Part shown: positions 53,228 through 63,465 of the stretch, piece after piece
Numbering within the stretch: the first letter of the stretch is position 1
How the letters are laid out: each line of letters opens with the position of its first letter
DNA from: Bacillus sp. FJAT-42315
GTDB taxonomy: Bacteria; Bacillota; Bacilli; Bacillales; Domibacillaceae
Assembly: GCF_002797375.1 (NCBI RefSeq)
Contig: NZ_KZ454941.1
Location: 2,496,667 to 2,560,666 of the forward strand
DNA length: 64,000 nucleotides
Direction of reading: 5' to 3'
Position numbers and translations under genes: made by a program
Notes under the pieces: generated by a model
Databases searched by the model: none
What the model was told of the DNA's origin: nothing
The model's input: the letters and a program-made list of their open reading frames with translations, nothing else

Positions 53228-54706
53228 TTATTTCTCCTCTTCTTTCCTGTTTACAAGCGCCGCTGTCGCCACCGCACGATCATCAAAATCTAAGACGCGA
53301 TCACCTACAATTTGATACGTTTCATGCCCTTTTCCAGCAATCACCACAATATCTCCTGCCTGTGCTGCTTCGATTGCATAAAAGATGGCTTTTTTTCGAT
53401 CGGCAATGAGCGTGTAGCTTTCCCCTTGCACACCCTCTTCCATATCTTTCAAAATATCTAAAGGATCTTCACTGCGAGGATTATCAGAAGTAAATACCGC
53501 ATTCGTAGCAAATTCACATGCTGCTTTAGCCATCAACGGTCGTTTTGTTTTATCTCGATCTCCCCCGCAACCAACAACGACAAATACACGACCGGTCGCT
53601 AACTCTTTCACCGTTTTTAATACATTGATTAAGCTATCCGGCGTGTGCGCATAATCAACAATGACGGAAATATTTTCTTCGTTCGGCACCAGCTCAAATC
53701 GACCAGCTACACCTTTAATTCTATCAATCGCTGATAAAATCGTATCGATTGATATTCCTTGTGAGTAAGCCGCTGCAATCGCCGCCAAAATATTGTACAC
53801 ATTAAATTTTCCAGCTAAATTAGTACGAACTGTTTTTCTACCTTCTGGAAACACTAAGTCAAATTCAGTTCCGCTAGCTGTCAATTTCATATTTTCCGCT
53901 CGGAACATCGCCTCACGATCAATCCCATATGTCACAAGATGAGCCGCTGTTTCTTGCTTATACACCGACGATGCTTCGTCATCTTCATTTAAAATAGCAA
54001 ACTTCGGTTTATCTGCCGAGAATGTATTACCAAGCCTTGTAAAAAGTAAACCTTTCGCTGCACGATAGTCTTCCATCGTATGGTGATAGTCTAAATGATC
54101 TTGCGTTAAATTAGTAAATACAGCAACGTCATAATCACAGCCCCACACTCGCCCCTCTAATAAAGCATGTGAGGAAACTTCCATAATCGCCGTCGTAACG
54201 TTTTTCTCACGCATATCTTTAAATGTTCTTTGTAGCGTCAAATTTTCAGGCGTCGTGTTTTTCGTTTCTATCGTTTCATCGCCGATCTTCATATACATCG
54301 TACCAATTAAGCCTGTCGTCTCTTTTGCTTCTGCAAATATTTCATTCAGCAAATGACTCGTTGTCGTTTTTCCATTCGTCCCCGTAATCCCGATGACATT
54401 CATATGCTTAGTTGGAGAACCGTAATAAAAATCCGCAAGGGCGGCCATCGCTCGTTTCGTGCTCGATACAAGAATAACTGGCGCTCCTTCTACCTCAACT
54501 GGCTGCTCCGCGACAATCGCTACCGCTCCTTTGTTGACCGCCTCTTGTGCGACGGAATGTCCATCAAACGTATATCCTTTTATACAAAGAAATAAAGCAC
54601 CATCGACTACTTGACGATGATCATTTTCAATCGATAAAACTACAGGATCCGCTGAACCTATCATTTTATAATAAGGAAGTGACTTTAATAAGTCTGATAA
54701 TTTCAC
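53228..54706 (-). CDS. murE: UDP-MurNAc-tripeptide synthetase, meso-diaminopimelate type
   Basis: 492 residues from GTG at 54706, behind AAAGGA; 27 codons of open frame upstream lack homology. The ATP loop is [24 protein letters not shown] contains the DNPR motif that selects meso-diaminopimelate over lysine, so the peptidoglycan is the mDAP type usual in Bacillus. The segment [12 protein letters not shown] carries the conserved catalytic histidine region. Confidence 0.95.
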   Translation of the reverse strand: MKLSDLLKSLPYYKMIGSADPVVLSIENDHRQVVDGALFLCIKGYTFDGHSVAQEAVNKGAVAIVAEQPVEVEGAPVILVSSTKRAMAALADFYYGSPTKHMNVIGITGTNGKTTTSHLLNEIFAEAKETTGLIGTMYMKIGDETIETKNTTPENLTLQRTFKDMREKNVTTAIMEVSSHALLEGRVWGCDYDVAVFTNLTQDHLDYHHTMEDYRAAKGLLFTRLGNTFSADKPKFAILNEDDEASSVYKQETAAHLVTYGIDREAMFRAENMKLTASGTEFDLVFPEGRKTVRTNLAGKFNVYNILAAIAAAYSQGISIDTILSAIDRIKGVAGRFELVPNEENISVIVDYAHTPDSLINVLKTVKELATGRVFVVVGCGGDRDKTKRPLMAKAACEFATNAVFTSDNPRSEDPLDILKDMEEGVQGESYTLIADRKKAIFYAIEAAQAGDIVVIAGKGHETYQIVGDRVLDFDDRAVATAALVNRKEEEK

Positions 54707-54813
54707 TTTTTTCAATCCTTTCTTTATTGCCAACCTATGTATTGATTGCTTTTTAATTACCTTTACTATTTTAACTAAAAAAAGCAATAGATGCGACTGC
54801 TTTCATTATAAAT

Positions 54814-54841
54814 GAAAATCCCCGCCAATTATATGACGGGA
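54814..54841 (-). terminator. Terminator between spoVD and murE
   Basis: TCCCGTCA pairs with TGGCGGGG around TATAAT, followed by ATTTTC on the minus strand. It would make spoVD a single-gene unit. Confidence 0.75.
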
Positions 54842-54861
54842 AATAGGTTTCTTTCAACCTG

Positions 54862-56778
54862 TTAATTCAAATATATTCTAATGACCGAGCCTGTTTCGAC
54901 TTTTGTACCAGGCATCGGTGATTGCTGCACTACTTTTTGACCACTTCCCGAAATTTCTAATTTCAAATTATATAATTGTGTAGATAGTTCCTTCTTTGAT
55001 AAACCGACTAAGTTTGGAACCTTCACAACTTCCGGGTCATCCCATTTCACTTCTTTCTCTATTTGCTTTTCTCTCGGTTTCACATTTAATATTTGCAAGC
55101 TATCTTCTATCATTTTTCCGACAATTGGAGCGGCTACCGTTCCGCCAAATTGAACCGTTCCCTTTGGATTATCAATCGCTGTGTAGATGACGATTTGCGG
55201 ATCATCCGCTGGTGCTACTCCGATGAACGAAACGATATGATTATTTTTCAGATACTTCCCATCACGAGCTTTTTGCGCTGTTCCTGTTTTTCCGCCAACT
55301 CGGTAGCCTTCCACAAAAGCATTTCTTCCTGTTCCCTGCGCAACCACACTTTCTAAAGCGAAACGAATTTGTTTCGATGTTTCTTCAGAGATGACCCTTC
55401 TTTTGGCAACAGGCGTTTTCTTTTTGACCACTTCTCCTGTCACCGAATCGACCAATTCTTTCGCTACATATGGTTCATATAACGTGCCGCCATTCACTGC
55501 CGCAGAAACAGCTGCCACTTGCTGTATTGGCGTCACGGATACACCTTGTCCAAAAGCAGTCGTTGCTTGCTCTACGGGTCCTACTCGATCAAGCTTAAAT
55601 AATAGTCCCTTCGCTTCACCTTGCAAATCAATGCCCGTTTTCTCTCCAAACCCAAAGGATCGAATATAAGAAAACAGCTTTTCCTTCCCTAATCGCTCCC
55701 CTAACTCCACAAACCCAGGGTTACAGGAGTTCTCAACAACTTCTAAAAAGGACTGATGACCATGTCCTCCTCTTTTCCAGCACCTTAACCTTGCCCCTCC
55801 TACAGTAACAAATCCAGGGTCATGAAAATGGTCTTTATACAAATCCACTTTCTTTTCTTCTAACGCTGCGGCCAGAGTAATAATTTTAAACGTAGAGCCC
55901 GGCTCATACGTGCTCCAAATCGGTAAATTTCGATTGAAAACTTCTGGCGATGCCTCCTGAAATTTCTCCGGATAAAAAGAAGGTCGACTCGCCATTGCCA
56001 AAACCTCTCCATTGTTAGGATTCATAGCAATAGCGACCGCTCCATCTGGCTGATACTTAACTTCCGCTAAATCTAACTCTCTTTCCAGTATCGTTTGAAT
56101 CCTTGAATCAATCGTTAACTTTAAATCCAATCCGTCAGCGGGAGGTGTATAACCATCTGGCATTTGTGGCATTCTTTTTCCTTTTGCATCAGAAAAAAAA
56201 CTCATGGAACCTTTTTGACCGCTTAGCTCCTTATTATAAAACGCTTCTAATCCCATTAATCCTTGATTATCAATGCCGGCAAATCCTAAAACATGAGCTA
56301 GGTTGTTCCCAAATGGGTAATGTCTTTTCGAATCTTCCGCGATATATACTCCTTTGATCCCTAAGTTTCTCACCTGTTCTGCTTTTTCAAACGAGATCTT
56401 CCTCCCCTCTGGATGAATTCTCACCATGGAGGTTTGCTTTGTGACATCTTGATAAGCTTTCGCTGACGACATATTTAATACCGAAGCTAATTGTTTAGAA
56501 GCGCTGACTGGATCCTCTATTTGCCGAGGGACGACGTAAACGGTTGGTGCACTTTTATTATCAGCTAAAGCGACCCCGTTTCTATCCACAATCTTTCCCC
56601 TCTCTGGCTCAAAAGGGATGTTTCTGCTCCATAAGTCTTTTGCTTTATTCGTCAAGTCATCGCCTAAGACAAACTGTACATATGCCAGACGAAAACCGAT
56701 GATGGAGAAAATCATTAACCCGGATAATAAAACAAAGATAAGCCGTTTTCTTACCGTAACAGCCGATGCCCTTTTCAA
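54862..56778 (-). CDS. spoVD: Sporulation-specific class B penicillin-binding protein SpoVD
   Basis: 638 residues from TTG at 56778. This start has a GGGGGGG ribosome binding site, aligns with the B. subtilis N-terminus and lies downstream of a sigma-E-type promoter; earlier starts would lie at or before the start point. One membrane helix, then a transpeptidase with STYEPGSTFKI, ENSCNPG and KTGTAQ. One C-terminal PASTA domain. Cysteines in RLRCWKR and ENSCNPG match the redox pair controlled by StoA. It crosslinks cortex with SpoVE. Confidence 0.93.
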   Translation of the reverse strand: MKRASAVTVRKRLIFVLLSGLMIFSIIGFRLAYVQFVLGDDLTNKAKDLWSRNIPFEPERGKIVDRNGVALADNKSAPTVYVVPRQIEDPVSASKQLASVLNMSSAKAYQDVTKQTSMVRIHPEGRKISFEKAEQVRNLGIKGVYIAEDSKRHYPFGNNLAHVLGFAGIDNQGLMGLEAFYNKELSGQKGSMSFFSDAKGKRMPQMPDGYTPPADGLDLKLTIDSRIQTILERELDLAEVKYQPDGAVAIAMNPNNGEVLAMASRPSFYPEKFQEASPEVFNRNLPIWSTYEPGSTFKIITLAAALEEKKVDLYKDHFHDPGFVTVGGARLRCWKRGGHGHQSFLEVVENSCNPGFVELGERLGKEKLFSYIRSFGFGEKTGIDLQGEAKGLLFKLDRVGPVEQATTAFGQGVSVTPIQQVAAVSAAVNGGTLYEPYVAKELVDSVTGEVVKKKTPVAKRRVISEETSKQIRFALESVVAQGTGRNAFVEGYRVGGKTGTAQKARDGKYLKNNHIVSFIGVAPADDPQIVIYTAIDNPKGTVQFGGTVAAPIVGKMIEDSLQILNVKPREKQIEKEVKWDDPEVVKVPNLVGLSKKELSTQLYNLKLEISGSGQKVVQQSPMPGTKVETGSVIRIYLN

Positions 56779-56805
56779 CCAAGCCCCCCCTTCCATTCTC
56801 AATCC

Positions 56806-56833
56806 AATATATGCAAAACGATTATTTTTATGA
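56806..56833 (-). promoter_or_regulatory. Sigma-E promoter of spoVD
   Basis: -10 CATATATT (56806-56813) matches seven of eight positions of the sigma-E element; -35 TCATAAA (56827-56833) matches five of seven; spacer 13 bases. It begins beside the pbpB terminator. B. subtilis spoVD is sigma-E dependent. Confidence 0.65.
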
Positions 56834-56869
56834 AAAAAAGAAAGCTGCCTAGCTGAGCAGCTTTCTTTC
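56833..56869 (-). terminator. Terminator after pbpB
   Basis: AGAAAGCTGC pairs perfectly with GCAGCTTTCT around TCAGCTAG, then TTTTTTTC on the minus strand. Confidence 0.9.
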
Positions 56870-56871
56870 TG

Positions 56872-59037
56872 TTATTTCTTCGGTTTTTCTTTCGGTTTCT
56901 TCAATGTCACGATTAATTTTTGATTCGGCTTTAACACTGTACCCGGTTGAATATTTTGGCTCTGTACATAACCTTCTCCTGTGAAGCTTACACGGATATT
57001 CGCAAGCTTAGCAAGCTTCGTCACATCACGTAATGACCATTCTTTCAAATCAGGCATAGTCAATTCGCCATCCGTTTTTAAGATCACTTTCTCTCCCCGC
57101 AACAACTTAGTTTCCGGTTCAGGAAGCTGTGCAACAATATTTCGCCCTTTCCCTATGACAATCGGCTTTGCGCCGTCTTTTTCTAAGGATTTGACCGCTT
57201 CGTCCTTCTTTTTCTTCGTCCAGTCTTTTAGTTTCACTGTCTTCACAGTAACTCCTTGCTTCGGCTCGATATTCAAATATTGTAAGCTATTTCTCATAAC
57301 AGGATTGAATATTTTAGAAACAGGAGCAGATCCGCCTTCATCTTCCAATTGAGGCTGAGCCACCGCCACGTAAACAATTAATTTCGGATCATCTTTAGGA
57401 GCCATTCCTAAAAAGGAAAAAATATAATTATTTCGCCCCGTTAAATACCCTCCTTTTGGGTTAGGCATTTGGGCTGTCCCCGTTTTTCCAGCTACTTCAT
57501 ATCCTTGAATTTGATACGCTTTTCCCGTTCCATGTTCAGAACTAGTAACGGTTTCTAATACATCTAACACTTGCTTAGCCGTTTCTTTTGAAATCGGTTC
57601 GCCTACCACTTTTGGCTTATGATCAACGACTACTTCTTTTGATTGATCATCAACAATTTGATCAATGACATAAGGCTTCATCATTTTTCCCTCATTGGTG
57701 ATCGCCGTTGCTGCTTGAATCATTTGCAAAGGAGTAGTAGTTGTTCCCTGTCCAAAAGATGTTGTCACTTTTTCAATCGGATAGCGATAAAGAATACTCC
57801 CCGTCGCTTCATTAGGTAAGTCAATGCCCGTCTTTTGACCAAAACGGAAATCATCCAAATATTGTCTGAATACATCAGGACCCATTTTTTCTAATAAGTT
57901 AGCCATCACAACATTGGAGGATCGTTGAACCCCTTCTAAATAACTGATACTTCCCCAACCATTTCCACCATTATGATCTCGAATAGTATTCGGGCCAACT
58001 TTATAACTACCAGATTTATAGAAAGCATTCGGGTTGAACACACCTTCTTCCATCGCAGCAGCTAATGTAAAAATTTTAAACGTCGATCCTGGTTCAAATG
58101 AATATTCCACTAAATCATTTTGCCAGTTTTGATCCAACCCTTCTCTTGTTCCAGGATGAAATGATGGTCTTTGGCTCATCGCTAAGATCGCACCAGTTTT
58201 TGCATCGGCCACAATCCCAAATGCCTTGCCTGGCTTATACTGCTTTTCCACTTCATTTAAGGCATCTTCTAAGAAGGTTTGTATTTTCGTATCAATCGTT
58301 AAGTAAATATCGTCTCCGTTTTCTGGATCGACGACCATTTCTTTCTTTCCAGGTAATAAGTATCCCCATAAATCACTTTTATACTGTATTTTTCCATTAG
58401 TACCTTTTAAATATTTTTCGTACGTTTTTTCAATCCCCATTTGTCCAGTCATCGAATGGTTGGCATCATCTGCTTTTTGAGCAAAGCCGATCAAGTGAGA
58501 GGCAAATTTTCCATTCGGGTAAAAACGCTTTGAATCCCTCATAAATATAATTCCAGGTAACTTTTCATTTTCTATATCTTTCTTTATTTTATTCGATAAG
58601 TTCCGACCTGCTTTTCCGAATTCAACTTGAAAAGGAGGGGTTCCGTCTAACTTTGTTTTGTTTAATATCCTTTCGATGTCATCCGTCTCAAGGTCAATAT
58701 ACTTAGCTAACACTTTAGCCGTTCTTTTTCGGTCTGTCACATGCTTAGGTTTTTTAAGATCGGTCGTCATCGACTTATCTAAAATAGCTACAAGGGTAAA
58801 TGAACTCGTATCTTCAGCGATAACGTCCCCTTTTTGATCGTAAATCGTCCCTCTTTTCGCTTCTAAAACATCTGTCCTTAAATATTTTTGAAGCGCTTCA
58901 TTTTTCAATGAGTGCCCATCCACTTTTCCAGACACTTGAATCGTTAAGAAGCGAACGAATAAGACAAAAAAGAGCAAGGCGAATATCGAAAATAATATCG
59001 CTGCTCCTCTGTTCATATTTTTTTTATTTGCATTCAT
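56872..59037 (-). CDS. pbpB: Division-specific penicillin-binding protein 2B
   Basis: 721 residues, class B PBP. A membrane helix (about 12-33) is followed by a pedestal domain and transpeptidase. Active site motifs are FEPGSTFKIF, SSNVVMANL and GKTGTAQMPNPKGG. Two C-terminal PASTA domains end in a lysine/proline tail. PBP2B crosslinks septal peptidoglycan and stabilises the divisome with DivIB, FtsL and DivIC. It overlaps ftsL by four bases (ATGA) and is ended by a strong terminator. Confidence 0.96.
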   Translation of the reverse strand: MNANKKNMNRGAAILFSIFALLFFVLFVRFLTIQVSGKVDGHSLKNEALQKYLRTDVLEAKRGTIYDQKGDVIAEDTSSFTLVAILDKSMTTDLKKPKHVTDRKRTAKVLAKYIDLETDDIERILNKTKLDGTPPFQVEFGKAGRNLSNKIKKDIENEKLPGIIFMRDSKRFYPNGKFASHLIGFAQKADDANHSMTGQMGIEKTYEKYLKGTNGKIQYKSDLWGYLLPGKKEMVVDPENGDDIYLTIDTKIQTFLEDALNEVEKQYKPGKAFGIVADAKTGAILAMSQRPSFHPGTREGLDQNWQNDLVEYSFEPGSTFKIFTLAAAMEEGVFNPNAFYKSGSYKVGPNTIRDHNGGNGWGSISYLEGVQRSSNVVMANLLEKMGPDVFRQYLDDFRFGQKTGIDLPNEATGSILYRYPIEKVTTSFGQGTTTTPLQMIQAATAITNEGKMMKPYVIDQIVDDQSKEVVVDHKPKVVGEPISKETAKQVLDVLETVTSSEHGTGKAYQIQGYEVAGKTGTAQMPNPKGGYLTGRNNYIFSFLGMAPKDDPKLIVYVAVAQPQLEDEGGSAPVSKIFNPVMRNSLQYLNIEPKQGVTVKTVKLKDWTKKKKDEAVKSLEKDGAKPIVIGKGRNIVAQLPEPETKLLRGEKVILKTDGELTMPDLKEWSLRDVTKLAKLANIRVSFTGEGYVQSQNIQPGTVLKPNQKLIVTLKKPKEKPKK

Positions 59038-59390
59038 TGTGGTTGCACGACCTTAACATTTTGTTCACTCAAATTAAGCCCTAATTCTTTCGCTCTCTTC
59101 CATATTTTCTCATAAGTGCTTTCTTCACTCACTTGAACTTTCAGGTCATTGTTTACCCTCTGTTGCTCTTTAATATTCTTTTCAATCTGATGAATCTCTG
59201 TATTCACTTCGTAGACAGCTGTTTGAGTAGAAATAACTTGCGCCCCCATGAAACAAATGATCAATGCGAATAACAAAAATAGGATTTTTTCTCCTGGTGT
59301 GAACCAAAAACGTTTTTGTGATTGTTCATTTCTATTAACAGTGGCTTTCTCATTCGAATAGACAGCCTGCTTTTTTGCTAAATTATTCAT
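59034..59390 (-). CDS. ftsL: Cell division protein FtsL
   Basis: 118 residues: a cytoplasmic N-terminus (about 40 residues), one membrane helix (ILFLLFALIICFMGAQVIS) and an extracellular heptad-type coiled coil (VNTEIHQIEKNIKEQQRVNNDLKVQVSEES). FtsL is a short-lived bitopic divisome protein that pairs with DivIC. Sequence conservation in this family is low; the assignment rests on architecture and place between rsmH and pbpB. Confidence 0.92.
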   Translation of the reverse strand: MNNLAKKQAVYSNEKATVNRNEQSQKRFWFTPGEKILFLLFALIICFMGAQVISTQTAVYEVNTEIHQIEKNIKEQQRVNNDLKVQVSEESTYEKIWKRAKELGLNLSEQNVKVVQPQ

Positions 59391-59413
59391 CTTCTCCTCC
59401 CCTGTTCATTCGA

Positions 59414-60349
59414 TTATCTTTTTTCAGCAATACGAAGCTTTGCCGAACGAGCACGGTTATTATCCTGTAATTCTTCTTCTGAAGGTAGTATTGGTTTTCT
59501 AGTAATTAACGTTAGTTCCGGTTGATACTCTTCAGGGATCACAGGCAAACCTGGTGGAAGATCCGGTCCTTTACTTGCTGCTCTAAAAATCGTTTTGCAA
59601 ATCCGATCCTCTAATGAGTGGAACGTAATCACGCTAATCCGTCCTTTTGAATTCAATAATTCAATGGAGTTCTTTAACGACTGTTCGAACACACCCAGCT
59701 CATCATTCACTGCAATCCGAATCGCTTGGAAAACTCTTTTCGCCGGATGGCCCCCTTTTCTTCTAGCCGCCGCTGGTATGCCTTCTTTAATTAACTCGAC
59801 AAGCTCACCAGTTGTTTCAATCGGTCTTTTCTCACGAGCTGCTTCAATTTTACGAGCAATTTGCTTTGAAAATTTTTCTTCTCCATACTGAAAAAAGATT
59901 CTGACGAGCTGTTCATATGGCCAATGGTTGACCACTTCATAGGCAGTGACACCGCCTGTTAAGTCCATTCTCATGTCTAACGGGGCATCATGATGGTAGC
60001 TAAATCCTCTTTCCGGGGTATCCAGTTGCGGGGAGGAAACACCTAAATCATATAAAATACCATCTACTTTATCGACACCAAGGCGTTGAAGCTCTTCACG
60101 TATATATTTAAAATTGCTTTTCACGAATACAACTTTATCCCCGAAGCGAGCTAGCTTTTCCTTCGCGTGTTTGATCGCTGTTTCGTCTTGATCAAAAGCG
60201 TATAACTTTCCCTCTTCACCTAGTTGAGATAATAAATATTCACTATGCCCAGCGCCACCAAGTGTACAATCTACATAAATTCCATTTGGGTGGATGTTTA
60301 ATCCGTCTACTGTTTCTTTTAATAACACAGTTGTATGTTCAAAGTTCAA
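59414..60349 (-). CDS. rsmH: 16S rRNA m4C1402 N4-methyltransferase RsmH (MraW)
   Basis: 311 residues. The SAM site is in [48 protein letters not shown] is the family signature. It methylates N4 of C1402 in 16S rRNA. The start is TTG at 60349, preceded by GGTGA; no upstream in-frame ATG with homology exists. The TTG overlaps the stop of a possible small gene (TTGA), which may couple their translation. mraZ, the usual first dcw gene, is not present upstream. Confidence 0.95.
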   Translation of the reverse strand: MNFEHTTVLLKETVDGLNIHPNGIYVDCTLGGAGHSEYLLSQLGEEGKLYAFDQDETAIKHAKEKLARFGDKVVFVKSNFKYIREELQRLGVDKVDGILYDLGVSSPQLDTPERGFSYHHDAPLDMRMDLTGGVTAYEVVNHWPYEQLVRIFFQYGEEKFSKQIARKIEAAREKRPIETTGELVELIKEGIPAAARRKGGHPAKRVFQAIRIAVNDELGVFEQSLKNSIELLNSKGRISVITFHSLEDRICKTIFRAASKGPDLPPGLPVIPEEYQPELTLITRKPILPSEEELQDNNRARSAKLRIAEKR

Positions 60350-60483
60350 GAATCACCATTCCAATCGATTTCATAAATATCAAAATCAACCTTAATCTCG
60401 ACAATTTTAGCGATTGATTTCTTCCCTAACTTTACCACACCCACCCGCTTTTCTCCACTATTTTTGATTTCTGTCCAAACCAT
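60346..60483 (-). CDS. Possible 45-residue protein upstream of rsmH, unknown
   Basis: A 46-codon frame runs from ATG at 60483, behind AGGGA, to a TGA overlapping the rsmH start. The product begins [20 protein letters not shown] and ends IDWNGDS; it is highly charged with alternating hydrophobic residues suggestive of beta strands. I do not recognise it. It occupies the place of mraZ but shows no clear MraZ sequence. Coupling to rsmH and a fair ribosome binding site favour translation; lack of known homology argues caution. Confidence 0.4.
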   Translation of the reverse strand: MVWTEIKNSGEKRVGVVKLGKKSIAKIVEIKVDFDIYEIDWNGDS

Positions 60484-60701
60484 TAAATCCCTGCTTTTAA
60501 ACAAAACTTTTCATCTTTTTCTTTCGCTAAATTCGCTCATAAACCACTTTTCCTCACCATATTCTCTAAATTAGCAAGTAATCACAGCGCCTTCATTCGC
60601 AAAAACAGTTCTTTTTACGGAACAATTTGACAATTTCTTCAACTACCAAACATAATAAAAAACCAGACCTCTCACTTTTCATGAAAGATCTGGTTCATGT
60701 G
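60350..60701 (-). other. bshC-rsmH spacer (352 bases), mraZ absent
   Basis: The rsmH side holds the 45-codon frame. The rest is AT-rich with the bshC terminator, a GTTC/GAAC inverted repeat near 60608-60623 and no frame matching the MraZ N-terminus or its SpoVT-AbrB-type core. A TTGTCA near 60630 could be a -35, but no matching -10 was found. Confidence 0.7.
60656..60695 (-). terminator. Terminator after bshC
   Basis: AACCAGATCTTTCA pairs with TGAGAGGTCTGGTT (two G-U pairs) and is followed by TTTTTATT on the minus strand. Confidence 0.9.
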
Positions 60702-62330
60702 TTAAATTTTCACCATTTGATGATCGCCGTTAAATACAAAGTCTAACTTCATTAACTCATCAACAAAATCAAGCCCGTATTTATTTAAAAAGTAGAAAAC
60801 ATTCCATACCCGCTCTTGAGGAGCGCCCTCAGGCTTTAATGCCTGTTGCACACGGATATATTTACTTAGTACATCCTCATGCTGACGCTTCAGCATATCA
60901 TCTGTCTTCTTTTCTAAAAATTGTAGCTGTTGCAAATGAAATTGCCGATTCTTTTGGATGATCGGTAGCGTACCTTTATGCAATTGTTTTGCTCTTTCCT
61001 CAAACATATCATAGTGTTCCATTAAAGACGCTTGAACGGACGCAATCAGCTCATGAAAATGCTCATCTCTAACCGACTGCCAAAACAGCTCTCGTTCCTT
61101 TTCTACTCCATGAATTAGAGCAGAGGCTAGCGAAATGTTTAACTCCTGTAAGTCGCTCATAATGTTTCGTTCAATCAAGGTCATGTTTAAACGAGCTTCA
61201 ATCGGTGGCATTTTCATTTCAAACAATTCAAAAGCGTTCTTTAACTCCGCCCAATAAGCAATTTCACCCGGACCAGCAATAAAAGCAAGCGTAGGGAATA
61301 ACCATTCCTGCATCAATGGTCGCGTCACTACATTATTGCTAAACTTTTCTGGATGACATTCAAGTAAATGAAGCAAGTCTTCTTTGCTATATTGACTACC
61401 GTCGCTTTTCCCAATGAATAATTCCCGCTCCCGGTCATATTCAAGCAACGTTCGTTCATGATGTTCATAAATAAACAGATTGGCTGCTTGAGGAGACAGC
61501 TCAATCATTTGCTTAAACGAGTGGGACATCACCGATTGCTGCGCTTCTTGCACACTGGCTGTGATCTCTTCCGTCCGCTCGATCATCTGTTTAAAAAATG
61601 ATGATTCTAATTGTCTCAATGGCGGATAAGCAGCATCGATCAAAAGTAGTCCATATTGACTGAATAAGGAGTGAATCAAACTCGTAAAAAAGTCGGTAAT
61701 CGTCTCAGAGCGATCGATCGCTTCATGAACGAAACGTAACAACTGATTCGTATATTCCGTCTCTTCCATACTAACGAATAACTTTTCCACCCAATGCTTC
61801 ATTTGTTGATGATCAAATTCGATATCAGATATCATTCGCTTTTCTAACATTTTTTCTGGATACGTTTTCTTCTCGATCATTTGATCATGTTCAACATAAA
61901 CATGGTTCACTTCTAAAAAATCATGGTCTTCCCCGGCAATCCAAAAAACAGGGACGACAGGAATACCAAGCTCCCTTTCTTTCTGTTCTGCTAATTTGAT
62001 GATCGAAATAATTTTGTGAATGGTATAAAGAGGTCCTGTCAATAAACCAGCCTGCTGTCCAGCGATCACCACGGTCGACCGTTCATCCTTTAATTTACGA
62101 AGGGAGACAGTTACCATTTCAGACTTTGGTAATGCTTCCATATAACTTTCAATACAATCTGCGAGAGACTCTCTCATAAAACTTCTGTTGTTTAAATCAG
62201 CTACTCGCTGTCGGTACACATCTTCTTTCGTTAATTGATAATGAAAAAAGTCCGTTACAGGGGCTTCTTGCTTTAAATAAAGCGAAGCAAACTGATTAAT
62301 CGCCGGAATGGAAATCCGATCCAGTTCCAT
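60702..62330 (-). CDS. bshC: Putative cysteine ligase BshC, bacillithiol synthesis
   Basis: 542 residues from ATG at 62330, ten bases after AAAGGAAG; an earlier start at 62357 precedes this site. BshC adds cysteine to GlcN-malate in the last step of bacillithiol synthesis, the main low-molecular-weight thiol of Bacillaceae. Family motifs are VVIAGQQAGLLTGPLYTIHKI, VFWIAGEDHDFLEVNH and FIAGPGEIAYWAELK. A coiled coil (about 440-510) mediates dimerisation. It is next to the dcw cluster as in B. subtilis. Confidence 0.94.
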   Translation of the reverse strand: MELDRISIPAINQFASLYLKQEAPVTDFFHYQLTKEDVYRQRVADLNNRSFMRESLADCIESYMEALPKSEMVTVSLRKLKDERSTVVIAGQQAGLLTGPLYTIHKIISIIKLAEQKERELGIPVVPVFWIAGEDHDFLEVNHVYVEHDQMIEKKTYPEKMLEKRMISDIEFDHQQMKHWVEKLFVSMEETEYTNQLLRFVHEAIDRSETITDFFTSLIHSLFSQYGLLLIDAAYPPLRQLESSFFKQMIERTEEITASVQEAQQSVMSHSFKQMIELSPQAANLFIYEHHERTLLEYDRERELFIGKSDGSQYSKEDLLHLLECHPEKFSNNVVTRPLMQEWLFPTLAFIAGPGEIAYWAELKNAFELFEMKMPPIEARLNMTLIERNIMSDLQELNISLASALIHGVEKERELFWQSVRDEHFHELIASVQASLMEHYDMFEERAKQLHKGTLPIIQKNRQFHLQQLQFLEKKTDDMLKRQHEDVLSKYIRVQQALKPEGAPQERVWNVFYFLNKYGLDFVDELMKLDFVFNGDHQMVKI

Positions 62331-62410
62331 ATATATGAACTTCCTTTCTACATACATTTTTACTTGTTTGAGTATACCATCTATTGAAAATAAGAAAAAA
62401 TATTGTGACT

Positions 62411-63307
62411 CTAATGAAGGGATTTTTTCTCTAACCCTTTGATCATCCAGTAAAGTGTTTGTAGCAACGGAACGTCTACTTCTTTCTTCTTTGCTTCATT
62501 GAGCACGTAGCCAACAATCGCTTCTACTTCCGTCTGTTGACTTTTTTCTAAATCGCTTAACATTGAGGAGCGATTGTTGGCGGTTTTGAAACAAATTTGC
62601 TTAACGTTCGTCCACATTGCTGCTTGAACATCATTTTGAAATACAGCTGAAAATTCAGCAAATACGGTCTCAGCAAGTTTCAAAAAAGACGAGTTAGTTA
62701 TCAACTCTCCATTGTTGACTTTTAATACTGCTGTTAACGGGTTGATCACGACATTAGCAGACAACTTCTCAAGCAGCATAGCTCTCGGGTTTTCTCTCCA
62801 AACGAACGGGAACGTTGCCTCAAACAAGTTCAAAAACGGCGATAACTTTTTTTCCTCCCCACAATAAGCAGAAATATTCGTTCGATTTCGTCCTCTCACT
62901 TCAATAGTTGCCAGGTCTGTACGAAGCACCCCATGCTCGACGGTTGCCACAAAAACATGCCTATGCATCAAGCGATCTAATTCTTGTAAATGCCCCATTC
63001 CATTTTGTAAAAACACAAGGGGGACATCTTCGCTTACTTGCTGGAGATAAGGAAAAATACTTGGCAACTGATATTGTTTCACCGCAATAAATAAAAGATC
63101 AAGCTGATAATGATCTATTTGTTCCGTTATATCTGCTTGGATACAATGGATAACTTTTTGTTCGTTTTCGATACGTGTAATCCCTTGTTTAGAGAGAGTC
63201 CTTGCTTGTTCAACCGTTTTAGTAAATACGATCGTTGAATCTATTTCTGCCATTTGCGTGGCGAACAAAAGGCCCATAGCACCGCCGCCAACGATTCCAA
63301 TTCTCAC
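62411..63307 (-). CDS. panE: 2-dehydropantoate 2-reductase (ketopantoate reductase)
   Basis: 298 residues from GTG at 63307, seven bases after AGAGGT; a GTG six codons earlier lacks a ribosome binding site. The Rossmann loop is RIGIVGGGAMGLLFA. The C-terminal ketopantoate domain has the catalytic lysine in MLLEKLSANVVINPLTAVL. It reduces ketopantoate to pantoate with NADPH for CoA synthesis. Spacing and order ylbP-panE-bshC follow B. subtilis, where this gene was ylbQ. A paralogue elsewhere is possible. Confidence 0.88.
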   Translation of the reverse strand: MRIGIVGGGAMGLLFATQMAEIDSTIVFTKTVEQARTLSKQGITRIENEQKVIHCIQADITEQIDHYQLDLLFIAVKQYQLPSIFPYLQQVSEDVPLVFLQNGMGHLQELDRLMHRHVFVATVEHGVLRTDLATIEVRGRNRTNISAYCGEEKKLSPFLNLFEATFPFVWRENPRAMLLEKLSANVVINPLTAVLKVNNGELITNSSFLKLAETVFAEFSAVFQNDVQAAMWTNVKQICFKTANNRSSMLSDLEKSQQTEVEAIVGYVLNEAKKKEVDVPLLQTLYWMIKGLEKKSLH

Positions 63308-63465
63308 AACTTTTACCTCTTTCACAATAAAATGATCATTTCTTTTAGTAATTCCACAAAAATGAAAGCGTTATCAGACAACCTATTCATTTATCTGAAT
63401 TTCTATTATATAATGAAAATATAAAATTCATTGTACGATTCTCAATGTTTACAGGAGGAGATCAT

